Assembly (NCBI GenBank): GCA_019914945.1
Contig: CM034099.1
Span: 9,003,001 to 9,067,000 of the forward strand
DNA from: Typha latifolia
Taxonomy: Eukaryota > Streptophyta > Magnoliopsida > Poales > Typhaceae
Reading direction: 5' to 3'
Length of the DNA: 64,000 nt
This document shows positions 1 through 33,181 of this stretch, piece after piece. Position 1 is the first letter of the stretch. The number at the start of each line of letters is the position of its first letter. The notes under the pieces are model-generated. The model searched no databases. It was not told the DNA's origin and was given only the letters and a program-made list of their open reading frames with translations. The position numbers and the translations under genes are program-made.

Positions 1-56
1 CTTAATTTATATGTCATGTCTTTGATGCCTCATCATCTTGTGCATCTACCTTTTGA

Positions 57-326
57 CTATTGAGTTCTGCACACCACAATATCATCTTGAGACATTTCTA
101 ATTTCAAAGTTGTTCTTACCTCAGATTTAAGAGGTTGTGATGAATAGTAGATGTACTGAACACTACATTCCAGGCTGATTTTTGTCCAAGCATCTTTCGT
201 AAAATTTTTGCCACTCTTCCCTGTGTCATGTTGATGAAGAAAGTGGTCTAGTAAAATAGCATTGTTCTTATCATTCCAAATTTTCAACCTCTTTCTAGAA
301 GATCCACCATCTTTGTTCTTAGCCAT
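57..326 (-). CDS. Myb/SANT-like DNA-binding domain fragment
   Basis: An 89-codon reading frame begins MAKNKDGGSSRKRLKIW and contains the pattern W(N)D..N..LLDHFLHQ....GK....FTKDAWTKI. This resembles the plant Myb/SANT-like domain (Myb_DNA-bind_3) of harbinger-related and L10-interacting-MYB-type proteins, where a helix rich in L is followed by F-x3-AW-x-I. Only the first part of such a domain is present: after SLEC the frame runs into a non-conserved tail and a stop. Either an intron begins near residue 53, with the rest beyond the left edge of the window, or this is a truncated copy. It lies 27 bases from the left end of a hAT element, so it may be transposon-associated debris or sit in a large intron of another gene. 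Family assignment is by motif only. Confidence 0.4.
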   Translation of the reverse strand: MAKNKDGGSSRKRLKIWNDKNNAILLDHFLHQHDTGKSGKNFTKDAWTKISLECSVQYIYYSSQPLKSEVRTTLKLEMSQDDIVVCRTQ

Positions 327-1495
327 CTCTCTATTGATGACGATATATGAACTAAGGTTCTAAAACTCAGTACTGAGATTAGGATTGGCCGTCTGAGAAA
401 AATGATATGTATTGGCTGTATCAGATCGAACTATTTTTAATTACCTAAAATTCTAAATATTATTTAAAAATGCAAAAAAAAATCTACAAATTTAGAAAAA
501 TTAATAAGAAAATAAGAATATAATAATTACTCACATATGAAGCCTAGAAACTAAAAAAAATGTATTAACTTACTAACTTTGATGAATACCATGCTTTCAT
601 AAATTCCTATGGTCGTCATCATCATAATCATCATAAGTTTTTAAATAATGATGTCTAAGACCTGGTGCTCTAATAAGTAATTACATCATACTAGTCAAAT
701 CAAATGGATCTTATTGTGTTTGAGGAAAATAATAACCAATATGTTGATCTTATGTCTGAGAATACTGAGAATAATAATAATTAATAATTAACATATGGAT
801 TTTATGATGGCTCTAAATAATGGATACTCGATTGGCTCCAAACAATGAATGCTCGATGTACCATAATCATGTGAAGCAATATCCTTACAACATCGTTGAT
901 ACATCATCCTCAGTTTCTCTGTTTTCAATTCTTTTATTTTCTTGATTTCTCTTGACAAATGTGGAAGAGATAATTTCCCCATCATATCATCATGATCATC
1001 AAGGTTATCACTGGGACTGGTAGCTGTATTTTTCTCTTGCTGTCGAACAACTTGTACCAGCCACTAATTTCATCATGGTCTCCTCCAATTCTTTATTTAA
1101 CTATGAGTTATATCTATTATCTAATAATCTGTTCTCTACTTCTCTGATTCATGGAGTTAAGGGATCTTTTTTATTAAAAAGATGATTTTATGATGGCTCC
1201 AAACAATGGATACTTAATGAACCATAGTTATAGGGAGCAACATTCTAATAACAACGTCGCTGATATGTATGCACATTCATATTTTCTCTATTTTTAATCC
1301 CTATGCCTTCTTGATTTCTCTTAGCAAATATGGAAGGAATGATCTCACCACCAAGTGTATTATCAAGATCATCAGAGTTATCGCTGGTATTGGTAATTAT
1401 AATATTTCTCGCTGCTGAACGACTTGTAGCAGTCTCTGCTCTAGTCGTGGTCTCTCCTAATGCCTCACCATGAGTTGTCTCTATTATCTAATAAT

Positions 1496-1729
1496 TTATC
1501 CTTCACTTCTCTGATTCATGGAGTTAGGGGAGTCTTCTTCATCAAAAATGTAATTTAAATTTATTAGCTGATTATTTTTTGTCTTCCATTTTAAATTTCT
1601 ATTCCTTAATCTTATATTATAATGACAAAAAAGTAATTTCTCTAATATCTTCATTATCAACCGATTATGTATTTTGGTGTGGATCAAGGAGAAGATAGTC
1701 AAATTTCTTTCGCATTTTGATGAATACAT
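1496..1729 (-). pseudogene. hAT transposase C-terminal dimerisation remnant (copy 1)
   Basis: The 77-codon frame carries KCERNLTIFSLIHTK and LEKLLFCHYNIRLRNRNLK, a diverged match to the hAT-family C-terminal dimerisation region (typical pattern S-x-CERNWS-x-F-x3-H-x-KxRN-L...E-x-L-x-FV-x-YN-x-RL). It aligns with the frame at 16534-16848 in the intact element. The upstream W-x3-G...APNLTP-like part lies in another frame, so the copy is broken. Confidence 0.6.
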
Positions 1730-3051
1730 AATTTGACTTAAGATCTTTACTATTAGTGCTAAATTTGGTGCCTCCTATCCATAAATGAACTACTATTCAG
1801 CTAGATTGTTATAAGATATAGCTGTAGCAACTTTAATAGTATTGAATTGGCTAACTCTCAATCTATATTTCTCCATCTAAAATATATTATTGGATACATT
1901 TTATAAGAAATTGATTATATTGAAACTTGAAACAAATAATAATAAAATTATTTAATTGAATAATAACTCATTTCTCTATCGTAAATGATTTGTTTATGAA
2001 TATCAGGCTTTAGTTTGCTAATTACTTTCCTAACTCCTAGCTAGATATCATCATCATTTTTCATTTGTAGAGAATTGAAATTTGAGATTAAAAAAATATT
2101 TTATAGAAATTTGTAAGCATTCAAACTTCAAACTATTTAAATAAAAGTACATTAATAAACTAAAAGCATGCTTATCAACATGTGTATATTTCTATGTAGT
2201 TGTTTATTCTATCTGTAGTCAATCAATTTCCACCACTTCCTATAATTTTTGCCTATATTTATTTTTATTGACTCTTAGCAAGAGTTTTGTATCATTATTG
2301 ATATTTGTAGAGAATTGAAATCTTAGATTAAGAAAATATTCTGTAGAAATTTGTAAGCACTCAAACTTCAAAATATTTAGATAAAGTAAATTAATCAACT
2401 AAAAGCATTCCTACCAACAATGTGTATATCTCTGTGGTTGCTTGTTCTATCTGGAGTCAATACATTTCCACCATTTCCTATAATTTTTGCCAACTTTTTT
2501 TGTTGACTCTTTTATTATGTCCATAGCCTCATATAAGAAATCCATCTCAGACTTATCTTTATTGTTTATAAGTCGTAATATCTTGACAAAAGGCTTAAAT
2601 ACTACGGTGGCTATTGTAATATTATCCAAAATATATTTCCAAGAGTCATCTTTTCAAAGCTTCACCTAAATTTTGATTTTTAGGTTTCATATTTTTTAAT
2701 TTTTATAGACTACTTTGGTGATGTAAATACTTGCATAATCTTATCTTTATATCGCATTATGCTCTCCGATGCTAGAAAATTAGTGACAAATCTAGTGAGA
2801 CCGAGTTTGATAATCTTTCTACGATCAATTATCTACTTAAGCAAATTAAGAACCCAATTATAATTATATATAAAGTTTGTCAACCTCTGACATTCATGTA
2901 TCACTATATTAATTTTAGGATCTTTAGCAATATCTTTCAATATGAGATCAAGACAATGTGCATTACATGACGTCTAATATAAATGTTGTCTTTTTATCAT
3001 AAATAATTGTCTAGCAGTCTTATAATTTGTCCATTATAGCAACCAACAAGA

Positions 3052-3372
3052 CTACCTTTTTTCACTAATTTTTTTTACCTCATCCATCAATTGAAATATA
3101 TAATTTACCCTTTTAAAATGAGTAGTAACATCCACAGATTTTAAAAATATTTTCCCCATGCTTGAATACACTAAGAAATTAATTATATTTCTTCTGTTCT
3201 TTATAGTCCATCCATCATACATCAATATACAACTAAATTTATTCCAATACTTTTTAAATGTCTCAATATAAATGTGAAGTTCATTTACCTTTGACTCAAT
3301 ATATTTAATAACAATATCTTTTAAATTAGGAGGCAGAACACCAGATCTTATTGATTGTATTGCATCCACCAT
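3052..3372 (-). pseudogene. hAT transposase DUF659 fragment (copy 1)
   Basis: This 106-codon frame includes CILMYDGWTIKNRRNIINFLVYSS and MGKIFLKSVDVTTHFK, matching the start of the DUF659 region found in plant BED-finger hAT transposases (DGW-x-N...NF-x-VY-x3-G-x-FL-x-SVD). It ends at a frameshift or stop at ISEKR, whereas in the copy at 17382-17933 the homologous region continues through VIDNGANYKAA. It belongs to the mosaic at 353-6734 and can no longer be translated as a full transposase. Confidence 0.6.
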
Positions 3373-4620
3373 GGTATGATAATAATAACTATCAGCTACA
3401 TTAAAAGGAATATGATTATAGATGATAAATTTAGAGATAGCTATATCAATATGCTTCTTTGAATTTTTTATCCATTTGAGAGTTGTCTTGTAGTAGTATG
3501 TATACGACCTTTTTTTTTAAATATGTATCTATCAATCTAATATTTTCAGGACTCACTGTAATGCACTTAACACTAGGAGTTTTAGAACTATTGGCCCTAT
3601 ATTATTTTTCTACCTGTATATGAACTGATCTAGATCTTTAAACTCTATCACCATTGCTTTTCATCTCCTCATCTTTTGTGTATTTCTGCTTTCTTTCATT
3701 GCCCTCCTCATCTGTAAAGAAATTTCTTAAAATTTAGGAAAAATAACAAGAAATTAAAATAATAATAATTATTCACATTTAAAGCCTAAAAACTAATAAA
3801 ATGTAACATATTAATTTGCCAACAATTATCATTTTTTCTAATTTTTTTTCATTTCTTCTCTCTCCTTTCTCTTTCCCCCCTATCTTTCCTCTCTTATTGT
3901 CAAAGCAAATCTTTTATTCTTATATTTTTATTTCTTCTCTCCCTTCTCTTTCTCTCTCTTTCTATCTCTTTTATTGCCGCAAAGCAACTCTTTTTCTGAT
4001 TTTTTTCATCTCTCTCCCTTCACTTTCCCTCTCTCTCTTTTATTTTAACTCTCCACTCTCTCTCATCTCTCTATCTCGCTCTCTGGTACTGCAGCAGATT
4101 TTTGCTACAGTAATAGAGATGACGGAGAGGAAGGAGAGAGGGGGAAGAAAGCGGAGGAAATAAAGAGAGAAAGAAAGAGAAGAAAGAGAGGAAGAGTCTA
4201 GAGAGAGTAGAGAAGGGTCTCGTCGGATTTGAAGGGAGTAGAGATAGAAAGAGAGATGGGGCGTCGGAGAGAGAAGAAAGGAAAACAAATAAATTAAAAA
4301 TAAAATACTTACTGAAGGTCCGAATCTTGGTCGGAGGATGTTGCCGGACGTCGTGGTTGTGGAGATCTACATCGGGTGCTGCCGATTGGGTGGGAGAGAA
4401 GTAGAGAATGATAGAGAGAGAGAAAAGAAACAGAGAAAAGAAAGAGAGAAGTAGAGAATTTATATCGATTATAATTGATACAGGTTGGATCATTCTCGGG
4501 TCAAATTCATAATAGATATGGCCCGATTAACCCAAAACCCACCGATCCTGATTCGGATCACCCAATCCTGGTGGATCCCAGTCATTTTTGGATCGGGATC
4601 GGCAAATCTTGCTAACCATG

Positions 4621-6340
4621 ATGTAAATCAATAAGTTGATCATTTTTTGCCTTCCTAAATTTCTCACTCTTAATCTCATATTGTAATTGGTAACTTATCT
4701 AATCTCTTCATTGTCAATCGATTGCATGTTTTGGGTTAACCCAGGAGAAAGTAGTATAATTTCTTTCAAATTGTGATAAATACATAGTTTGACTTAATTT
4801 CTTTTTTGTTATTGTTAAATGTGGTGCCTTATCTATAAATGGACTACCATTCAGCTGGATTGTTATAAGATGTAGCTATGTAATTTGCCTAGCTCTCAAT
4901 GTAGAAATTGATTATATTTAAACTTGAAATAAATAATGATAAAATTATTTAATTGAATTATAACTCATTTTTCTATTGCAAATGATTTGTTTATGAATGT
5001 CAGGCTCTAGTCTGCTGATTATTTTTCTAACTCTAGTAATACCTTAACATCTGGTAATACTTCAACATCATTAGTGACATTTATAGAGAATTGAAATTGG
5101 ATTAAGAAAATATCCTATAGAAATTTATAATTTATAATTTATAATTTATAAGTATTGAAATTTCAAAATATCTATAAATAGAAGTAAATTAGTAAATTAA
5201 AACATGCTTATAATTAGCGTGTATATTTTTTTTATAGTTGTTGGTTTCACCACTTCTTGTAATATTTGTTCCCATTTTTTTGATTGATTCTTTTGCTATG
5301 TCCATAACGTCGTATAAGAAATTCATTTTAGACTTGCCATCACTGTCTATAAGTCATAATACCTTAACAAAATGCTCAAATACCAGAGCGTCAATTATAA
5401 TACTATCCTAATATGCATCTCCAAGAACCATGCTTTTCAAAGTTTAAGCTAATATTTGATCTTTAGGTTTAATGTTTATAATTTTTATAGGTCACTCTTG
5501 TAATGTAAACATTTGCATAATATCTATCATCTTTATAGTGTACGATGCTCTCTTTACCACTAGCTATCTGCCTGAATCAAATTTGGATTCTAGATCTTTT
5601 CGAACAAAACATCAATTGAGCTTGAGTTTTTTAAATAAATTAAGAACCCAACTATAGTTGTATATAAAGTTTGTCAACTCTGACCTTAATGACCATGTAA
5701 ATTTTAGAATCTTTAGCAATATCTTCCAACATAAGATCCATGCAATGTGCATGACATAGCATTTAATATAAATGATATCTCTTCACTTAGCATATTATGA
5801 TTTGTCATATTATTAATAACCACTTGGATTACTTTTTTTCACCTATTTTTTACTACCTTATCCATCATTTAAAAAGTATAATTTGCCTTATTATTAGTAA
5901 CCTCTTGGAGTACTTCTTTTCACCTATTTTTTCTATTACCTTATCCTTCAACTAAAAAATATAATTTGTCCGATTATTTGTAACCACTTGGACTATTATT
6001 TTTTCACATACTTCTTCTACTATCTCATTCATCAACTGAAAAATATAATTTGCACTTTTAAAAAATTCAATAGCATCTATAAACTTCAAAAAGATTGTCC
6101 TCATGCTCGAGTACATTAGGAAATTAATTATATTTTTATTATTTTATGTAATCCATTAATATCAGTGTACAACCAAATTCATCCTAATATTTTTAAATGT
6201 CAAATGTGAAGTTCATCTACCTTTAAATCAATATATTTTGTAGCAATATCATTTGAATTAGGAGGCGGAACACTAGACCCTCCTGATTGTAGCAATATCA
6301 TTTGAACTAGCGGCAATAATAGAGGTCATTGGATCTACTC
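4621..6340 (-). pseudogene. Second hAT transposase remnant inside the mosaic
   Basis: From 4621 the sequence realigns with the hAT interior (compare 1545 and 16516) and runs from the dimerisation region (about 4640-4790) to the DUF659 region (about 5690-6130). It is riddled with stops and small deletions; a short segment of the DUF659 region is repeated three times around 5815-6050 (phrases like 'taaccacttgga...tttttcac'). It joins a non-coding GA-rich stretch near 6340. No open frame longer than about 60 codons survives. Confidence 0.5.
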
Positions 6341-7035
6341 GGTGCTGGGAGAGAGAGAGTGAGAGAGAGGGAAAGGAGAGATAGGGGGGAATAAGTAAAA
6401 AAAAAATGGAAATCTTGTCTATGTGAGTAATTTTTTAGTAAGTTTTAAATTTTGAGAGGAGGAGGGGAGAGAGAGCTCGATATTTATCAAAATTTTGAAT
6501 TTTAAGTTAATATATTTTTTAAGTTTTTAGGCTTCATATGTGAGTAATTTTTTATTTTCTTATTTTCCTCTCATTTTTTCTAAATTTTTAAATTTTTTTT
6601 TGCATTTTTAAATAATATTTAGAATTTTACGTAATTAAAAAATAGTCCAATCCGATACAAGCGGCCAATACGGCCGTACGTATTGTTTTTTTGAATGGCC
6701 GATATCGATTCCAATTATGATACTAGGAACCTTGAATTAAACATCCTAATCTTGAGCCCTAGTACTCACTAAATGACACAACCATACCTTTTAGATACTT
6801 TAGAGATTGGGTAACCATGTCTATAAGTTAAAAGTCATTAAAGTTAAACACACGATTATATTGTATAGTTGGAATATAATCAATTTGTGTGCAAAAGCTT
6901 TTTAAGCATGAAATTGTGAGTTCCTATGATTAGTTAGACCTTTTAAGTGGGAGTTTTGATGTAGCTCTAATATCCAATTTCCATGACTTTTTATTAACTA
7001 TGATTGTTCCAGCTTAACTATCTCTAATATGAACT

Positions 7036-8097
7036 CAATGTGTTGAAAAGCAAAAAAAGCGGTTGCCTAGGCGGCTTGCTTAGCAGGGTGTGCATTGGCC
7101 ACCCCACAAATAGTAAATGCGATAGGGAATATGATTGGATTGCGTTGGCGGTTGGCATGCTGAGCGAGTCGCTTTGGTGGGATTGCATGCCTAGATCGGC
7201 GACGAGATGAAGCAATTCATAGTACCACCCTCTTTTGCCCAAAAAGGTAGCGATTGCGGTAGCGGGGTGGATTCGTTGCCAATGGAGGACACCAAAGGGG
7301 CACTTTTCGTTTTACTTTGGCAATGAGATGGAGAGATTTATAGTCCGTGCCAACCTCCTCGGCCGTGTTGCATTTGTCGAGCTCCTCCTTTGCATCCCAT
7401 GCCCCCCCTCCCTTTTCGCCGCATCCTCCTATCCCTCTCTGATGATGCTAATCTCATCGTTGATGAGCTCTTCTAGATTTGCTCCCTGCTTGTACTCTAA
7501 CTGTAGGGATTTGCTCAGATCTCGGATCTTGTCTCTCGCTCTCTCTACTCCCCCTATTTTTCCTTTTTTCTCTATGTTTGTAGTTTTCCTTTTCTATGAT
7601 GTTGTACATAAGTGGCAGGCTAGCAATTGAGATGGAGTTGTAGAAGGGCGGTCTGTTTCCAATTTTCTTTGTTTTTTATGATTTTTGTAATTGTTAAAGG
7701 AAAAAAAGATTAATTATGATTCATGAGTTTTAGCTACATGTAATTTTGATGTTAGCTTTGTTGCTCCGGTAACCAATCTGACCTTATCTTGCTTTCTAAA
7801 TATAGTAACTTTTATATCATTTTAGCCTTTTAGGCCATTGGTTTGCTTCACTCATGGGATGTGTGTTATCATCTATCTGTTGTACATTAAAAATGGTTGT
7901 GAATTATGATCATTATTTTGTATTTTGGTGTAGTGCACTATTAATTTTTCTAATATATACTATATTAGTATATATTATATATAACCACTTTTTTTTTGTA
8001 TACATTAAAAATGCTAGACCAACAAGGTATTCACACTCCCTAGGCATTATGCGGTGGGGTGGTCGCCCACATACCATGGGCACCTTTTAAAACATTG
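7036..8097. mobile_element. MITE-like element with CAATGT-TT-AAAAG termini
   Basis: The left end CAATGTGTTGAAAAG and the right end CTTTTAAAACATTG are imperfect inverted repeats, and both inner flanks hold GC-rich words ('cctaggcgg', 'ggtggggtggtcgccca'). The termini match those of the element at 9214-9958, so the two are one family. The 8-base flanks (tatgaact / gatgcaat) do not match, so the target duplication is lost or the boundary is slightly off. A 131-codon frame at 7235-7630 inside resembles no protein I recognise and is probably chance. Confidence 0.5.
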
Positions 8098-8629
8098 GAT
8101 GCAATTCATATATATACGCACACACACATAGTATGTTTATATGTATTTGATGAATTTCCATGTGACATAAATCTAATAGTTGTCCATCAGTACCCCTTCA
8201 TGACTAAGCTGTTATTTCTGAATCTGAAATGGTAATATAAAATGAATGAGAACAAAGGAAAATTGAATTGTTTAAATATTGTGTAGGAGTTTTGTAAATT
8301 GTAGTCTTGTAGATGATTTTCTTCATTGAGTGAATATGTCACTTCCACATTTGGACATTAGGTACTTATGATGCCTGAGTGGAAGATGGAACTTTATGTT
8401 CTAGTAAGAAATGGATTATTTTGCTAGAAAATTAAGAGACTTTGTACCACATCTATCGCTTAGGTGCTTGCATGTGTCTGGATGACAACTTCGATGATGA
8501 GGTAAAATATGTTGTTTTGAGTCTATTTCCCTGTTTGATTACATGGCTGTACTATATTCTCTGCCAGCTTAATGTCTTTATATTTCAATAAATTCAATAA
8601 TACAAATTGTATGTGATATTTTGCTCCAG

Positions 8630-30599
<21,970 letters not shown>

Positions 30600-31629
30600 A
30601 TGAGCGTATCATGGTTCAGTTAGGTGTCATACTTAACCCTTGCTATTATATAAGCTGAATGTGAAATCAAATACCTATTCATTGTAATAAGAGATGGGAC
30701 AGGATCTTTTTACCAGAGATTTCTTTTTTGTAAAATAAGTAGGATGTATTTATTTTGGTCTCCTGCCAAGAAAGAAAAAGAAAGTAGTAGCTAAAATTCA
30801 AGTTTAAGCAACTGCTGGTGCATGATCTGTAATTCTGTGTACTATTTGGACCCAGACATGACCAAGATTAACATCCTTCTTTTGTTTTCTTGTTCTATTG
30901 CGTTTGAGTTTCTATGATATTAAGACTTCAAACCAAACCAAACCAAATGCTCAGACATCCATCATGCAGAATGTAGCACGGTATTTTTGTATTGCAGAAT
31001 CATTCTTATTTCTCTACTATGTGATGGTTAGAATTTCAAAATATGACATAGATTCATTTTGCAGCAAAACGTCCCAGTCGGGTTGACAGCATCCTTTGAC
31101 GTTTGCAGGTGAATAATTGATGAAACTCCAAACTCTCTCCCCTTTGCAATGTCATTATTAGTCCATCATTTGGATTGTATATCTTTGTGGGGGGTGCATT
31201 AAGGAGTTAATGGGTCATTAGTCATGTGAATTATTATACGGAATTAAATAATATAGTGGATTCAACAAATAACTTGTATTTTCTTGTATTTTATGATTAT
31301 TTTTTCCTTAGCTTTAGATCTTCACCATTTTATGCTTATTGCTAAAACACCTCGAGCTAAGTTCGGTACACAGTGACAATGTCTAATTTATTTTGCATCC
31401 TCCCATCTATGATTAAAAAAAAACAACAACCATAGTTTACTTTTATACGTGTTGATAAGAAATATGCACATTTTTAGAGAGGGAGTGAGGGGATATTTGG
31501 CTATTATTTATAAGTAAAACAAAAGGTGAATTCACGAATATCTATCTCTCTTGTTACGAAAACTAAGGTGTGTTTCTTGTTATATGGCAAGTTGTTTTCA
31601 AGAATAAATTAAATAGCATTTATCTCAAC
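30600..31629. other. USP 3' region and intergenic spacer
   Basis: After the USP stop come a T-rich 3' untranslated region (about 200-300 bp, with AATAAG/AATAAT-like signals near 30680-30740) and AT-rich spacer. No further coding region is recognised. Confidence 0.5.

Positions 31630-31675
<46 letters not shown>
31630..31675. repeat. (AAT)n microsatellite
   Basis: About 15 uninterrupted AAT/TAA units, about 60 bp upstream of the eIF4A promoter motifs. Confidence 0.95.
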
Positions 31676-31735
31676 GGATTTATCTCAAAGAAAATTAATC
31701 CAATTCCAGAGAGCATGGCATGGCATGCAATGAAA

Positions 31736-31815
31736 TGGGCCAGATTAAGGCCCAGACCAAGAGCGGCCAATAGGAAACCCTACCCCTCGAGCCATGGTAC
31801 GCTGGCATATAAAAG
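31736..31815 (+). promoter_or_regulatory. eIF4A core promoter: site II, telo-box, TATA
   Basis: TGGGCC (31736-31741) and GGCCCA (31749-31754) are site II elements; AAACCCTA (31775-31782) is a telo-box; CATATAAAAG at about 31806-31815 is a TATA box. Site II plus telo-box is the known promoter signature of plant translation and ribosome-biogenesis genes active in dividing cells. Transcription probably starts around 31840, in the C/T-rich stretch 'cctctctcgctccctcac'. Confidence 0.75.
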
Positions 31816-31946
31816 CCCTTCCATTCGCGGCCAACGCCAAACCTCTCTCGCTCCCTCACAGCCGTTGAGTCGGAGTTCCAGTCTCGGGTTCCTTCGCCTT
31901 CCCTTCTTCGACGCTTCCGCGACCTACTCCAACTCTTCCGACGCAG

Positions 31947-33179
31947 GTGAACTTGATCTCTTGCGTTCGATGCGTAATTATGTCTAATAATCTTAGTAGC
32001 TTTATTACTCGTTCCGATCGGATCTATATTCAAAAGATGAGATTTTTGCTCTAGCTCCTGTTGTAAGATTGCTTTTCTTTTTCTTCTTCTCATAAATCGA
32101 AAAAATTGGCGCGTTTTTTTCTTCTTTCCTTTTTTTGGATCTGGTATGTTTATCTTTCACTGTTTGATGAGATGCTAGGGTTAATTTATGTTCATCCTAT
32201 TTTGAATTCGTTAGGAAGTGCTTAGGGAACCGGATTTTAGTTTATTTTCTTGCTATCTCTTTGAAATTAGCAGATCTGCTTTGTTTGGAGTTATTTAGAT
32301 GTTGTTGAGGGATAAAGGTTCTATCTTCTGCAAGAACTGTGTATTGTAATGATCCAGCTTTTCCATTTTTCCCTTTTTCTCCCTTCCGTTCCTTTGTTTA
32401 AACTAATTTTTCACTATTGAATTGCTGGAGGTCGACACGTTTTGGTGTTTCGTTTCATATTTTTATATCATTAAATTGGAGTTATCTGTAAATAGGTCTT
32501 CCAAAAAGAAGAAATCAGATTGCAACTAGATATTGTATCCAAAGTGTCTTTCGCCTAAGATATGAGCAGATTATCAACTTTTATATTATATAATGCACTG
32601 CTTGAAGAGTACACAATTTTGCTTATGATTCTCATAATCCTCGCTAGCTTTTGCCATAATGATTTGTAAGGGATGCTTCAAAGATTCCTGGTAAAGTTAC
32701 TCTTCATGTTTTGATGAGTTTGAGTGCTCTAGGTGACTACAAGAAATGGATTGAGCAAGTCTGCATTGTTTGTTGCCATCATCTAGTTAAAATAGAAAGT
32801 TTCCATTCAATTGAATCTGTACCGGTTTCTCGTTTGGTGCTTAAAATGCAATATAAGGGTGTGGTCATCTGAAGCTCCTAAGAATATGAGGTTCTAGCTT
32901 ACTGCTGTAGTACTACTACTTAGGTTGTTTTTGTGAGTTAGCACCATGCTACTAAGGAGCAAGTGACAAGGTTAAATCATCAAAACCATGTGATGCCATC
33001 ATAGCTCGACATATTGTTCATATCATATGATGACGGGAGAAATTGCCCCTCTCTTTGTGTCGCTCTCTTCCTTTCATGTTTTAAGTCTTTGTTTACATTA
33101 CCATTTTTATGCAAATATAATTAGTTCTTTTAATATCTTTGAAGTACAGCCTTTAATTAGTCCATCCTCTTGGATGCAG
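31947..33179 (+). other. Leader intron of the eIF4A gene
   Basis: The donor CGCAG|GTGAAC and acceptor TGGATGCAG|GC bracket 1233 bp of T-rich sequence within the 5' untranslated region. The position is inferred from splice consensus, the C/T-rich leader exon and the promoter motifs; there is no coding sequence in it. Confidence 0.65.
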
Positions 33180-33181
33180 GC

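Larger units (their letters stand above)
353..6734 (-). mobile_element. hAT transposon mosaic (several decayed copies)
   Basis: The left end reads AAGGTTCTAAAAC and the right end is its inverse (GGAACCTT at 6726-6733). The subterminal 200-250 bases at 353-590 reappear in inverted orientation at about 6450-6734. Inside are pieces homologous to the intact hAT element at 15698-19431, all coding on the minus strand: (i) 353-3720, 5' end, hAT dimerisation and DUF659 regions; (ii) 3725-4620, a short internally deleted derivative with subterminal sequence, CT- then GA-rich core and a 3' end GCTAACCATG; (iii) 4621-6340, a second copy of the dimerisation-to-DUF659 region lacking its own 5' end; (iv) 6340-6734, an inverted 5' end. 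No clean 8-bp target duplication is visible (best flank match 5 of 8). All reading frames are broken. Confidence 0.7.

Noticed and set aside
3816..4493. Overlapping Ser/Leu-rich and Arg/Glu-rich frames.
   Set aside because: Products of CT/GA low-complexity sequence inside a transposon derivative, not genes.
7235..7630. 131-codon plus-strand frame with hydrophobic stretches.
   Set aside because: Lies inside a MITE-like element, with no family motifs or splice context.
8466..8501. Short segment that could encode LDDNFDDE, resembling the GDDNF motif of the missing USP N-terminus, followed by a possible GT donor.
   Set aside because: Only eight residues, with no supporting flanking similarity, and the expected GGLGERLG part does not follow; too short to call an exon.
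31695..32093. 132-codon Arg-rich frame opposite the eIF4A promoter and leader.
   Set aside because: Antisense to a GC/CT-rich leader; composition-driven with no recognisable domain.
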